64,000 bases of DNA from Proteromonas lacertae (taxonomy: Eukaryota; Sar; Bigyra; Opalinata; Proteromonadidae): assembly GCA_002245135.1 (NCBI GenBank), contig NGBS01000304.1:124001-188000 (forward strand). Reading direction: 5' to 3'. The position numbers were made by a program, and so were the translations under genes. Each line of letters opens with the position of its first letter. The first letter of the stretch is position 1. Positions 23,228 through 34,100 of this stretch are shown piece by piece. The notes under the pieces were generated by a model. That model was given only the letters and a program-made list of their open reading frames with translations, made no database searches and was not told the origin of the DNA.

Positions 23228-25722
23228 ATGTCAGATCAGCCAGATAATAATAATACAGAGAACAATGCTTTGTTTGAAGATATTTTCTCAGGATTAGTTA
23301 CTCCATTTTCTTCGTCAACAACAGATTCTGCTTTTATACCAATGTCTAGTTTAAATACATTTGATTATCCTTCATTTGATGCAACTTCGTCATCAGGTTT
23401 GTCATCGAGTAATGATTATCCTTCAATGGTATTTTTATATGTTATATTTCACTAAAATATATTATAGTGTCCTACTTCACCTCCTCAAACATACAACGAT
23501 CCATTTGCACAACCGACAATGTCACCAGCACAATCGTTGAATAAAACACCAAATGTTATGTCACCTTCTTCCACACCTACTCAATCTGCCAAAAACTCAG
23601 CCGAAAACTTTTTCCTTCCCACCATCTTATCACCACCCAAAGAACAACCCATAAACTTCGATGATTTACCTAATCCTCCAAATCAAGACGATATATTCCC
23701 ACCAACTGAACCAGTACTCTCTGAAGAAGAAATCCTACGCCAAGAAGAAGAAAAACGTCTATTAGAAGAACAGAAACAACGAGAAGAAGAAGAAAGAATA
23801 AGAAAAGAAGAAGAGTATAAACAACAACAACAGGAGTTGAAAGAACTTGAAGATGGATCAGCAGCAGCTTTAGGATCATGGGAAATGTCATTAATATGTA
23901 ATATGAAATGGAAATTAACAGATTTATCCAATTATCATATCGCAATATCCTCATATGGAGGTCCAATCGCAATAATTCCACATGAAATTACAATTGGTTC
24001 AAGATTAGAAGTATATGGATCGAATGGTGTATTAATATGGAGTAGAAGTTGTCCAACGGAATCTAAAATTATTAATATTGGTTGGACAGATAGTGAAGAA
24101 TTATGTATAATTCCTGAGGATGGAAAAATTGTGATATATACGATGAATATTGAGGAAAATATAAAAGAGATTTTACCTGAGGATAATACTGAAGAGAAAG
24201 TAATTTCTGGATTTGTTAGTGGTAAAGGTGTAGCTGTTTTAACACAAAATAATTCAATTTATGCGATAGAAAATATAGAAATTAAAGATATGGCAACTTC
24301 AAAATATCCATCTATTACTTCAATATCAAGTAATATTCACTTATCTTTATTAACCGTTTTACCATCTTATCTAAATAAAACTAAAAGGATAAGACCATTA
24401 TTAACTCCTACAACAGGAGATGATATTGGAACAATATATATGGTGAGTTATAATGATATAGAAAGTAATAATATATTAAATATAAAGAATAATGTTGTTT
24501 GTGTATCTCAGCATATAACAGGAGCTTTATTAGCTATTTTATATCAAAATGGACAGCTAGTAATGGCTGATAGTGATTTAAAGAGTAAAATGATTATTAT
24601 CGATTGTGGATTTGTATTTGAAACAATTCCAATCACTATAGAATGGGCAGGAAATGATGAAAATTGTGTATGTGGATTATTAATTAAAAATCAACCTTGG
24701 AATCATCAAGATGAAAATATTTATGGGATATTGTATGTTGGTTTATATGGAGGTTATAAACGACAAGATTTTAATGAATCTCCTATACTAAAATGTGAAA
24801 TAGATGGTTTAAGGATAATTACAACAAAAACTAATAGTTTATATCGAGGACATCCCCAGACTTTGGATATAATAAATAGTGAGAATTCAAATGAATATAA
24901 ATTATTGCATATTTATGAATTGATACAAAATAAAGATCCAAATTTAAGTGAAGTGTTAAAATCAGTGAAAGAAATCCCAAGTTATGATTTGAATCAAGCC
25001 ACCTCGAACCTAATAAAAGCGTCTTTAGATAGTACAGAATGGAATCAGAAATTAGCATGTATAAAAGCTGCTAGTTATGGTAAGAAGATAGTAAGCAGTG
25101 TTATACCGAAAGTTATTAATGAATTTGTAAATTCTTGTAAAATCTTAAAGATACTGTATAATGTATCACATGGTAAATGTAATAGAACTATTACATATAA
25201 TGAGTTCACTCATTTATCACCACTTGTATTGGTTTCTAGATTGACAAAACAAGGAAGGTTTTTAGAAGCTTTATCATTGAGTAAAGAGTTGCAATTGGGA
25301 GAGAATTTTGATGAAGCAATATTGATTGATTGGACTAGAGAACAAGTATATATATATATTTACTCTATTTTTTTTCTCTTTTTCTCTTTTTCTCTTTTTC
25401 TCTTTTTCTCTTTTTCTCTTCTTCTTTATTTCTTCTTCTTATTATCTAGTTGGATGAACATGATGATATGGAAGATGACGAATTAGAAAAACTATTAATT
25501 AAAACCCTCTCTAGATATGAAGTATCTTATCCAGAAATCGCTAAAATTGTTTATTCAGAAAGACCAGAAATAGCTCATAATATATTACAATTAGAAACTG
25601 ATCCAACTAAGAAAGTATTGGTGTTATTACAGATGGAAAGATATGAAGAAGCTTTAGAAATAGCATCTAAAACATATGATACTGATTTAATATTTGTAGT
25701 GATAAAAAAACTAGAAGAAGAG

Positions 25723-25753
<31 letters not shown>

Positions 25754-26609
25754 TATTGTTTATTATTATTTATAGTTGTGATGATGATGATGATGATTTA
25801 TTCGACAGACTCAAAAACAATTTCGTTGCTAGGAACACATTATTAAAATATTACAGTGTAACTGACAAAGCTAAATATATGAAAGCTTTAAGAACATTTG
25901 GCAAGCCAAAACAGAGTGTGATGCTGTTTTATGATGAAAGTTTTATTGATGAAGAGCATTTAGAGAAGAAACAAGACTTGATACAAATGATTAAAATGAT
26001 AAATGGAATACCAGAATATGAATTTGAAAAATTAGTATAATTTTAGTTATAATTAATAGATATGTCAAATATATGCACAATGTTTAGATTTACAAAATCA
26101 AGCCAGTACCAAGCTTATAGGATTATCCTTACAAAAAACAATGGAAAATTTAATCAGTAGAAATTCACAAGATTCATTAGCTTATGTTGAAAAGTATAAT
26201 TTTAATTTTATTATATAATAATTATTTTTTTTATTAGGTTAAAAACGTTAGGTTTAGTAAGTGATAAACGATATTTAATAATTAGAATATTTAGTTATTT
26301 ACATTATGGTATGGTTGACAATCTCCGTAAATTAGCCAATGATTTTAATAGAACATTAGGTTTCGAGCCTTTTATTGAGGCTTGTATGAAATGTGGAAAA
26401 AGAAATGAAGCATTATTTTACATCAACCAATTAAAAGATCAGAATTTAGCCAATAGTTATAAACAGCAATTAGGTGTAAATCAAAAACATCCATTGAAAG
26501 AGTTCTTTAAAGAAACATTTGGATTTGAAATAAATGGAAATAATAGTGATTACAGTTATAGAAAACCTGAGAATATATTTGGTAGGAGTGATGTAGAAAT
26601 GGCTGAAAA

Positions 26610-26642
<33 letters not shown>

Positions 26643-27141
26643 AGTAGAAGAAGAAGAAGAAGTAGAAGAATCTAATCCATTTGGTAATGATGATAATGAT
26701 AATGATAATCCATTTGGTGATTCATCATCTTTATCTTCTAATAAATCATATTTAAAACCACCACCACAATCATCATCATTCAATCAGAAATCTCTTTCTT
26801 CTATTGGTGAAGTAGAAACACCATTTTCATCAAGTAATGGAAGTGTTGAAGTTAATCCATTTGGAAGTGATGATAATATTGTCAATAAAAAACAAAGTAT
26901 TGATACAAGTAATCCATTTGGCAGAGAAAGCAATGCTTCAGAAGGTAATCCATTTGGCAGGGAGAGTGTTGCATCGGAAGGTAATCCATTTGGATCAGAT
27001 TCTATTGATGAAGGTAATCCATTTGCAAAGAGGCCTTCTGTTGATACTAATCCATTTGGTGGAGGTAGTAGTGGGGGAAGAGATAGAAGATCTTCTGTAG
27101 GTAATCCGTTTGGAGGATCTTTTGGAGATTGGTTTGATTAG
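23228..27141 (+). CDS. VPS16: VPS16, HOPS/CORVET core subunit, with N-terminal DPF and C-terminal NPF-repeat extensions
   Basis: Six exons (23228-23428, 23468-25345, 25450-25721, 25776-26034, 26060-26193, 26238-27141) code 1215 residues; human VPS16 has 839. The core, about residues 203-1040, shows the N-terminal beta-propeller block (SYGGPIAIIP, ELCIIPEDGKIVIY) and the C-terminal solenoid (LGFEPFIEACMKCGKRNEA). Residues 1-200 are an added region with an NDPF motif at 77-80, Pro/Ser-rich sequence and an acidic helical stretch before the core. Residues about 1061-1209 contain nine NPF motifs, mostly followed by Gly, after an Asn run. NPF binds EH domains and DPF binds adaptor ears in endocytic proteins. 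VPS16 itself tethers endosomes, lysosomes and vacuoles with VPS33. Confidence 0.88.
25346..25449 (+). repeat. Pyrimidine-rich tandem repeat within VPS16 intron 2
   Basis: The 104-nt intron has a (TA)n start and then several tandem TTTTTCTC units at about 25371-25425. It is two to three times longer than most introns here, apparently through repeat growth. Confidence 0.6.
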
Positions 27142-27289
27142 AGAAAGGTAAATTTCTTTTATCTTTAAATATATAATATATATTCCTTTTTTTGATTGTT
27201 ATTTTGCTTGTTTTACTTTTGTTGAATCAGTTAAAATACAAATGTTTAATCACTAAAATTGGGGAATTTAACAAAAAATCAAGTAATAA

Positions 27290-29074
27290 ATGTCATTATT
27301 TACATGTGGTATAGATTTAGGAACTACTTACTCATGTATTTCCTCTAGTAGAGACGGTTTAGTTGAGGTTATTCCTCAAGATTCAGGAAAGAGGACCATT
27401 CCATCGTATGTGTCATACACTGATGAAAGAATAATAGTTGGCGAAGCAGCGAAGAATAACATTTATAAGAACGTAGAAAATACTATATATGATGCTAAAA
27501 GAATGATTGGTCACAAATTTACAGAAGCAGAAATACAAGAGGATATAAAACATTGGGGATTTAAAGTTCTTCCTGACAAGAATAATGATTGCTTAATAGA
27601 GGTTAAATACAAGAAAGTATTAAATCATCTTCATCCGCAGAATATACAAAGTCAAGTGTTAGCTTGCTTAGTAGAATCTGCTAGAAGAAGACTTGGTGAA
27701 GGAGAAGATAAGATTTGCCATGTTGTTATCACTGTTCCTGCGTATTTCAACGATAATCAAAGAAGAGCAACAATTGAAGCAGGTGAATTAGCTGGTTTGA
27801 ATGTTTTACAGATAATAAATGAGCCAACAGCAGCTGCTATTGCATATGGATATAAATACTATAAAGGAAAAGAAGATCGAACAATCTTAGTATATGATTT
27901 TGGAGGTGGAACATTTGATGTTTCAATAATCGAAATCAAAAATCAAAAGATAACTGTAAAAGCAACCGGTGGTGATACTCATTTAGGAGGTGAAGATATT
28001 AATAGAAATATAATGAATTACTATAAATTACAATTATTAAATGAAGCAGATTACGATATAGATAATAACAAGAAAAAGAAATATAGATTATTAAATGCAA
28101 TTGAAGAAGCAAAAATAAAACTAAATATTCTTACTGAAGTAGATATTGAATGTGATGTATTAGATGATAATGCAGTAAATAACAGTCTTTCAAGATCATT
28201 TTTTAATAAATTAAATGAACAAATTTTTCAAAAGACTATTACTATTGTTAAAAATGTTTTAGCTGAAAGTGAATTAAATGTAAATGATATTGATGATATT
28301 GTATTAGTTGGAGGAAGTAGTAGAATTCCTAGAGTTCAAGAATTATTATCAGAATTTTTCAATGGCAAAGAATTGAATAAAGATATTAATCCAGATGAAG
28401 CAGTTTCATTTGGTGCAGCAATTTTAGCTGAAGATATATTACAAGGAGTAAAAGAAAGAAGGAGGAAAGATGGAATAATTGAATTGATTGATACTCAAAC
28501 TGATCAAGTATTAAATCCAAATGATTCAAAAATGAAATCATATAAATGCTCAAATAGTAAAATATTATTATTATCAAAATCAATATTTAAACCAGATAGT
28601 GTAGTTGACAAAATATCATCTCCTGAATTATTACTGCCTTTATGTAAAAGCAATAATATTGTGTCTTTTAGTGAAGGAGGAAGAAAAATTCCAGTTGAAA
28701 GGAGTAAAAATAGAAAATTAATAGTTAATGATGTTTTATCGATTAGTATTGGAAAAGAGGATGCTGGAGATGTAATGTCAGTTATATTGGAGAAACAAAC
28801 ACCAATACCAGCACAAAATACGAAACTGTATTGTACAACTGAAGATAATCAATCTGAAATTGAATTAGTATTTTATCAAGGAAATAAGAAGAAAGCATCA
28901 ATGAATAAGATGTTAGATCGATATGTTATTAAAAATATTCCTAAAAGGAAGGCAGGAATGGTAGAATTAGCTGTAAATATGGATATAAATGAGAACGGAA
29001 TATTGACTATTAATGTAATACCTGTAAATAGTGATGATTTTAAGTTAGTTAAATTAACAATTCAAATTAATTAG
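27290..29074 (+). CDS. Divergent Hsp70-family chaperone lacking lid and EEVD, copy 1
   Basis: Intronless, 594 residues. Nucleotide-binding domain at 1-385 with the phosphate-1 loop GIDLGTTYSC, INEPTAAAIAYG, DFGGGTFDVSI and GGSSRIPRVQ, so ATP binding and hydrolysis are likely. An unusual insert of about 85 residues follows before a recognisable beta substrate-binding domain that starts DVLSISIG (usual form VTPLSLGIE) and ends at NGILTINVIPVNSDD. The protein stops there: the helical lid and the C-terminal EEVD are missing. It is a divergent cytosolic-type Hsp70 or Hsp110-like paralogue. Only 62 nt separate its stop from the homologous start of copy 2. Confidence 0.82.
   Translation: MSLFTCGIDLGTTYSCISSSRDGLVEVIPQDSGKRTIPSYVSYTDERIIVGEAAKNNIYKNVENTIYDAKRMIGHKFTEAEIQEDIKHWGFKVLPDKNNDCLIEVKYKKVLNHLHPQNIQSQVLACLVESARRRLGEGEDKICHVVITVPAYFNDNQRRATIEAGELAGLNVLQIINEPTAAAIAYGYKYYKGKEDRTILVYDFGGGTFDVSIIEIKNQKITVKATGGDTHLGGEDINRNIMNYYKLQLLNEADYDIDNNKKKKYRLLNAIEEAKIKLNILTEVDIECDVLDDNAVNNSLSRSFFNKLNEQIFQKTITIVKNVLAESELNVNDIDDIVLVGGSSRIPRVQELLSEFFNGKELNKDINPDEAVSFGAAILAEDILQGVKERRRKDGIIELIDTQTDQVLNPNDSKMKSYKCSNSKILLLSKSIFKPDSVVDKISSPELLLPLCKSNNIVSFSEGGRKIPVERSKNRKLIVNDVLSISIGKEDAGDVMSVILEKQTPIPAQNTKLYCTTEDNQSEIELVFYQGNKKKASMNKMLDRYVIKNIPKRKAGMVELAVNMDINENGILTINVIPVNSDDFKLVKLTIQIN
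27767..28003 (+). repeat. Near-identical tract shared by the two Hsp70 genes, copy 1
   Basis: This 237-bp tract differs from 29617-29853 at only two positions that I could see and codes 79 identical residues, while the flanking coding sequence of the two genes is strongly diverged. It covers the end of subdomain IA to the second phosphate loop. Confidence 0.8.
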
Positions 29075-29136
29075 TGTAAAGCAACATTTTTTAGTGTAAA
29101 ATGGGGTATGAAAATTTACATACACCTAATTTTAAA

Positions 29137-30888
29137 ATGTCTCTATTTACATGTGGAATTGATCTAGGTACTACATATACATGTGTATCACATAAAAAAG
29201 GGGATAAAATTGAGTTTATCGATTTTGATAATGATAAAAGAAACTTCCCATCATATGTAGCTTTTAAAGATGAAGAAATAGTAGTAGGTGAAGTTGCTAA
29301 AAATCAAATATCTAGTAATCTAAAAAATACCATATATGATGCTAAAAGAATGATTGGTCATAAATTCAACGAAGAAGGGATTCAAGAAGATATAAAACAT
29401 TGGGGATTTGCTGTGGAAGAAGACAAAAATGATGGTGGCTGTTTAATTAGAGTAGAATATAAAGGCGAAGAATATAAAGCAAAACCTCAAGAAATATCAA
29501 GTCATGTATTATCAGCTGTATCAAAAAGGTTAATCAATCGTTATGCTATAGAAGAAGGTAAAACAATTCATGCTGTAATAACTGTTCCTGCTTATTTTAA
29601 TAATGAACAAAGAAAAGCAACAATTGAAGCAGGTGAATTAGCTGGTTTGAATGTATTACAGATAATAAATGAACCAACAGCAGCTGCTATTGCATATGGA
29701 TATAAATACTATAAAGGAAAAGAAGATCGAACAATCTTAGTATATGATTTTGGAGGTGGAACATTTGATGTTTCAATAATCGAAATCAAAAATCAAAAGA
29801 TAACTGTAAAAGCAACCGGTGGTGATACTCATTTAGGAGGTGAAGATATTAATCAAAACATTTTTAATTTCATTGTTAAAAGGATAAAAGATGCTAATGT
29901 AGATGTAGATATTACTTTAAATAGAAAGACAGAGTTAATGAAAGCAATAGAAGATACAAAAATTAAATTAAGTAAATATGATGAGAGTGATATATCATCC
30001 AGCATTTTGGAAGATTATGATATAGATCAGGAATTAAGTAGAGAAGATTTTAATCAAATAAATAAAGATATATTTGAAAAGACTATGAAAACAGTCGAAA
30101 AAGTATTAAATGAAAGTGGCTTAAGAAAAAATGATGTTGATGATGCTGTTCTAATTGGAGGAAGTAGTAGAATTCCTAAAATTCATGAATTGATGGAAGA
30201 TTTTTTCAATGGAAAAGTATTAAATCAAGATATAAATCCAGATGAAGCTGTAGCTTATGGTGCAGCAGTCTTAGCTGAAGATATTTTGAATGGAGTTCGA
30301 GAAGAAAAAGACAAAGATGGAAAAATCATATTAATAGACATGAAAACTAACAAAATATTAAATCCAAAAGATAGGATGCTTAAGTGTGTTGACCCTAAAG
30401 AAATAAACTCATGTAGTAGAAAAATGATAATACCAAATCAAAGTAGTGGAAGAAAGATTTTAGTTAGTGAAGGTCTTAAAGAACCAATAGAAGAAAGTAG
30501 TCAAAGAAAACTAATAATTGAAGAAATATTAACTCATAATATTGGTATTGATGTTATTAATAATGAATTTTCACCTATTCTAAAACATGGTAATAGAATT
30601 CCATATACCAACACTGAAAACTATACAACACCTTATGATAATATGAAAGTTGTGTCCATAAAATTCAACGAGGAAATTGATTCACAAGAAAAGAAATATG
30701 TATATATATTTAAGTATTTGTTGAAAATTAAACCACTTCCTGCTGGAGAAGTAAAATGTGATATAAAAATGACTCTGAATAAGAATGGTATACTTAATGT
30801 TGAAATAATACCGAAAAATTCTAATCATTTTGAAAAATGTGATTTAGAATTTGGAAGATGTGACGGAAACATTGTTATAAGAAAATAA
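29137..30888 (+). CDS. Divergent Hsp70-family chaperone lacking lid and EEVD, copy 2
   Basis: Same layout as the gene before it: GIDLGTTYTC, INEPTAAAIAYG, DFGGGTFDVSI, GGSSRIPKIH, an inserted linker of about 85 residues, a weakly conserved beta substrate-binding domain and no lid or EEVD. I place the start at 29137 (MSLFTCG, aligned with copy 1); an in-frame ATG at 29101 would add 12 residues. 583 residues from 29137. The short sequence TTAGTGTAAA occurs twice just before it, at 29071-29080 and 29091-29100. The 3' end lies 20 bp from the end of the convergent giant gene. Confidence 0.82.
   Translation: MSLFTCGIDLGTTYTCVSHKKGDKIEFIDFDNDKRNFPSYVAFKDEEIVVGEVAKNQISSNLKNTIYDAKRMIGHKFNEEGIQEDIKHWGFAVEEDKNDGGCLIRVEYKGEEYKAKPQEISSHVLSAVSKRLINRYAIEEGKTIHAVITVPAYFNNEQRKATIEAGELAGLNVLQIINEPTAAAIAYGYKYYKGKEDRTILVYDFGGGTFDVSIIEIKNQKITVKATGGDTHLGGEDINQNIFNFIVKRIKDANVDVDITLNRKTELMKAIEDTKIKLSKYDESDISSSILEDYDIDQELSREDFNQINKDIFEKTMKTVEKVLNESGLRKNDVDDAVLIGGSSRIPKIHELMEDFFNGKVLNQDINPDEAVAYGAAVLAEDILNGVREEKDKDGKIILIDMKTNKILNPKDRMLKCVDPKEINSCSRKMIIPNQSSGRKILVSEGLKEPIEESSQRKLIIEEILTHNIGIDVINNEFSPILKHGNRIPYTNTENYTTPYDNMKVVSIKFNEEIDSQEKKYVYIFKYLLKIKPLPAGEVKCDIKMTLNKNGILNVEIIPKNSNHFEKCDLEFGRCDGNIVIRK
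29617..29853 (+). repeat. Near-identical tract shared by the two Hsp70 genes, copy 2
   Basis: Partner of 27767-28003; see that entry. The boundaries are sharp: codon usage and protein sequence differ on both sides within a few codons. Confidence 0.8.
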
Positions 30889-30908
30889 ATCTAATTAATT
30901 TCTAAGTA

Positions 30909-31163
30909 TTATTTACAATTATTACAAAATGCTTCATTATTCTCTAAATCAACAATGCCACAATTATCGCAGAATATTTTCTTACATCTTGAACAATTCT
31001 ATTAAATAATAGTAAAACAAAAATATACAATAGGTAAAGAGAATTTCTCTAATTCTATATCCTTTTTACACACAACACATTTGAAAGATTTCTTTTTAGT
31101 TGGTGATGATTCTACAACACTTTCTGAAGCAGAGTTTTCCATTCTCATTACACGACTAATTTT
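30909..31163 (-). other. FYVE-like zinc-finger exons at the end of the giant gene
   Basis: On the minus strand the Asp codon before GTATAATA near 31190 joins in phase to a coding stretch that ends at an intron at about 30999-31028 and a final exon with the stop at 30909-30911. Eight cysteines occur as CxxC, CxxC-x4-CxxC, CxxC, with IFCDNC in the middle, as in FYVE and related RUN/FYVE-like fingers. They could alternatively be a separate small gene starting at an ATG near 31149, but the splice phases and donor argue for fusion. Confidence 0.62.
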
Positions 31164-34100
31164 CTATTAAAACATATATAAACAATATATTATACATCAA
31201 ATAAACTATCAATTTTCTTTACATCTTCTTTATTGTTTAATACCTTTTCTTTTGCTGTTACTGTTACTTTGGATACTTTATGAGTTATTTTCTTAGGCGA
31301 TTCAATTGGAGGTAAAGATGACAATGAGTATGAACTGTTTGGTTTGACATTACTATTTTCAATTTCATATTCTGCAGATATTGTTAGAGGAGATATAGGA
31401 ATTGAATCGTTTGAATATCTTTCATTATATAAAGTTGACTTCAATTTGTTAATTTCTTCATTAAGTAGGGTTATTTCATTATCTTTATGTTTTAGTATTT
31501 CATTTAATTTATCCACATCGTCTTTGCATTTACTTTCATTATATGCAATTATTCCCTCTAATTCCATTAATCTTGATTCAAACACACCATTATCACCTTC
31601 ATTTTCTATAATTTTTGACTTTTCTTTATTCTTATTTTCTGAGTTATTAATGCTATTGATCTGTAGCTTATTTCTTAATTCTGCATTCTCTTCCATTAAA
31701 TCTTCGTTTTCTTTCATCAAGTGTTGATTATCATCCAATAGTATACTTATCTTTTCGTCTTTTTCATTATCTTCTTCATTATTTTTTTTCTCATTTACTT
31801 CGACATTTTCTACTTTCACTTTATTTATCATCTTAAGTTCTTCATTCTCTTCTTCTTTTTTCAACAACTCATCTTTTAATTTGGATATCTCTTCATTCAA
31901 TCTTTCTTTCTCTTCTTTATTTATCATTTCTAATTCTTCTTTTAATGATTCAAACTCTTTTAATTTCTTATTTTTTATTTCATTCTCGATTTTCATTTTT
32001 TCTATTTCTTCTATTTTATGTTTTAGTTCTTCTTTTAATTTATCCATCTCTTCTTTATGAATACCTTCCATAACTGTCATCTCACCTTCTAATGCGATTA
32101 ATTTTGATTCTAATATACTATTATCACCTTCATTCTCTATATCTTTTGACATTTCTTTTTTTCGTTTATCTTCTTCTCTCATTGATTCATTATTGTTTTT
32201 CATTATTTCTAATTCATTTCGTAATTCTTTTATCTCTTCTAATAATTCTTCTTTTTCTTTAATTATTTCCGATAACTTGGATTTATCAGCATCTATCACT
32301 TCTTCTTCATATACTTTATTCTCACATGATTCTACTTTCTCTACTTTCACTTTATTCATCATCTTAAGTTCTTCATTTTCTTCCTCTTTCTTCATTAACT
32401 CTTCTTTCAATTTATACATCTCTTCACTCAATCTTTCATTTTCTTCTTTATTTTTTATATCATTTTTTATATCTATTTCTTTTTTCTTTAAATACATTAA
32501 CTCATTCTCTAATTCATTCTTTTCTTTTATTAATTCTTCATTATATAATCTTTCATTCTTATTTTCTTCTTTCAGTTTTTCTATTTCATCAATCATATCA
32601 ACATTTTTATCTCTCATTTCATTCAACTCTTTCTCGATTGATTCTCTCTTATTAAATTCATTTCGAATCAATTCATTATTCTTAACGATTCGTAATTTTT
32701 CTTTTTCTTTCATATCATTCATTTCTTTTAATAATAGATTTATCTCTTTCTCATTATCACATTTATCTTCAGATATATCTTCTTTTTTATTATTTATATT
32801 ACACTTTTCGACATCTTCTAACTTTTTACATAATTCAACTATATCATCTCGTAATCTATCATTCTCATGATTTAATCTCATTAATTCAGTATTTTCTTCT
32901 TTTAATTTCTTCTTATTATCTTTTAATTCTTTTTCTAAACGATTATTCTTATTACGAATCTCATTCATCTTATTAACACTTTCTCTTATTTCACTTTCTT
33001 TTACATTCAAGTTCTTTTTCAATATTTCCATCTCTTTTAATAATCTTTCATTTTCATTCTTTAATAACAATTTTTCTTTTTCTTTTTCTTTTAATTCGTC
33101 AATCTCTTTACTCTTCACTTCTAATTCATTCTTGTAATCTTTCATATCTTTTAACTCATTACTCAATTTCTTATTCTTTTCTAACATATTATACATTATC
33201 TCTTTGTATTTTAAACATTTATTTTCATTTTCTTTCTTGTCATTCACATTCTTTTCTTTCAATTCACATATTTCATTCTTTAATTCTTTCTCTCTATTCA
33301 TATCTTCTTCTCTCATTTCTTTTAATAATCTATCTTTCTCTTCTCTCATTATAATCATTTCAGCTTTTTCAGTCTTTAATCTTTCATTCTCTTTCTTATA
33401 TTTATTTAATCGATTATTTATCTCACACTCATTTTCTTCTTCTAATATCTTCTTTTGTTTCTTTAATTTTTCATTTGATACTCTCATTTGCTTTAATTCT
33501 TTTTCAAATATTTCATTACTCTTTTCCATCTTCATAGTTAAATTATTTATTTCATTTATATATTTTTCATTTTCATTCGTTTTATCTTTCACTTTATTTA
33601 TCTCATCTTTTAATAACTCTTCTAATTTATTCAATCTATTCTTCAATTTATTATTCTTATTTTCCATTTCTTTTAATCTATCATTCAATTTCACATTCTC
33701 TTTATTAACATCATTATCTTCATACATTTTTAGTTTTTCTTCTTTTAACTTATTCTCACTATTCAGCTTTCGTAATAATTCATTAAATTTTTCACTCTTA
33801 TTCTTATTTTCAACTTTCATCTCTTCCAACATTTTCTCTAATTCATTTACTTTAGCATCATCTTCATTTTCTTCTTTACATTTCAATATTTTATGAAGAT
33901 TTTCGATTTCTTTTCGTAAATTATCATTCTCTTTCATCATTACATTATATTTTTCTTCATATTCATCATCATCTTGTCTTAATAATTCACTATTTTCATT
34001 TAAATTATTATTCATTTTTAATATATCTTCTTCGTTTCTATCATCATTCTCATTTATTTCACTTAAACCAAGTATATCTCCTTTATAGATTACATTCTCT

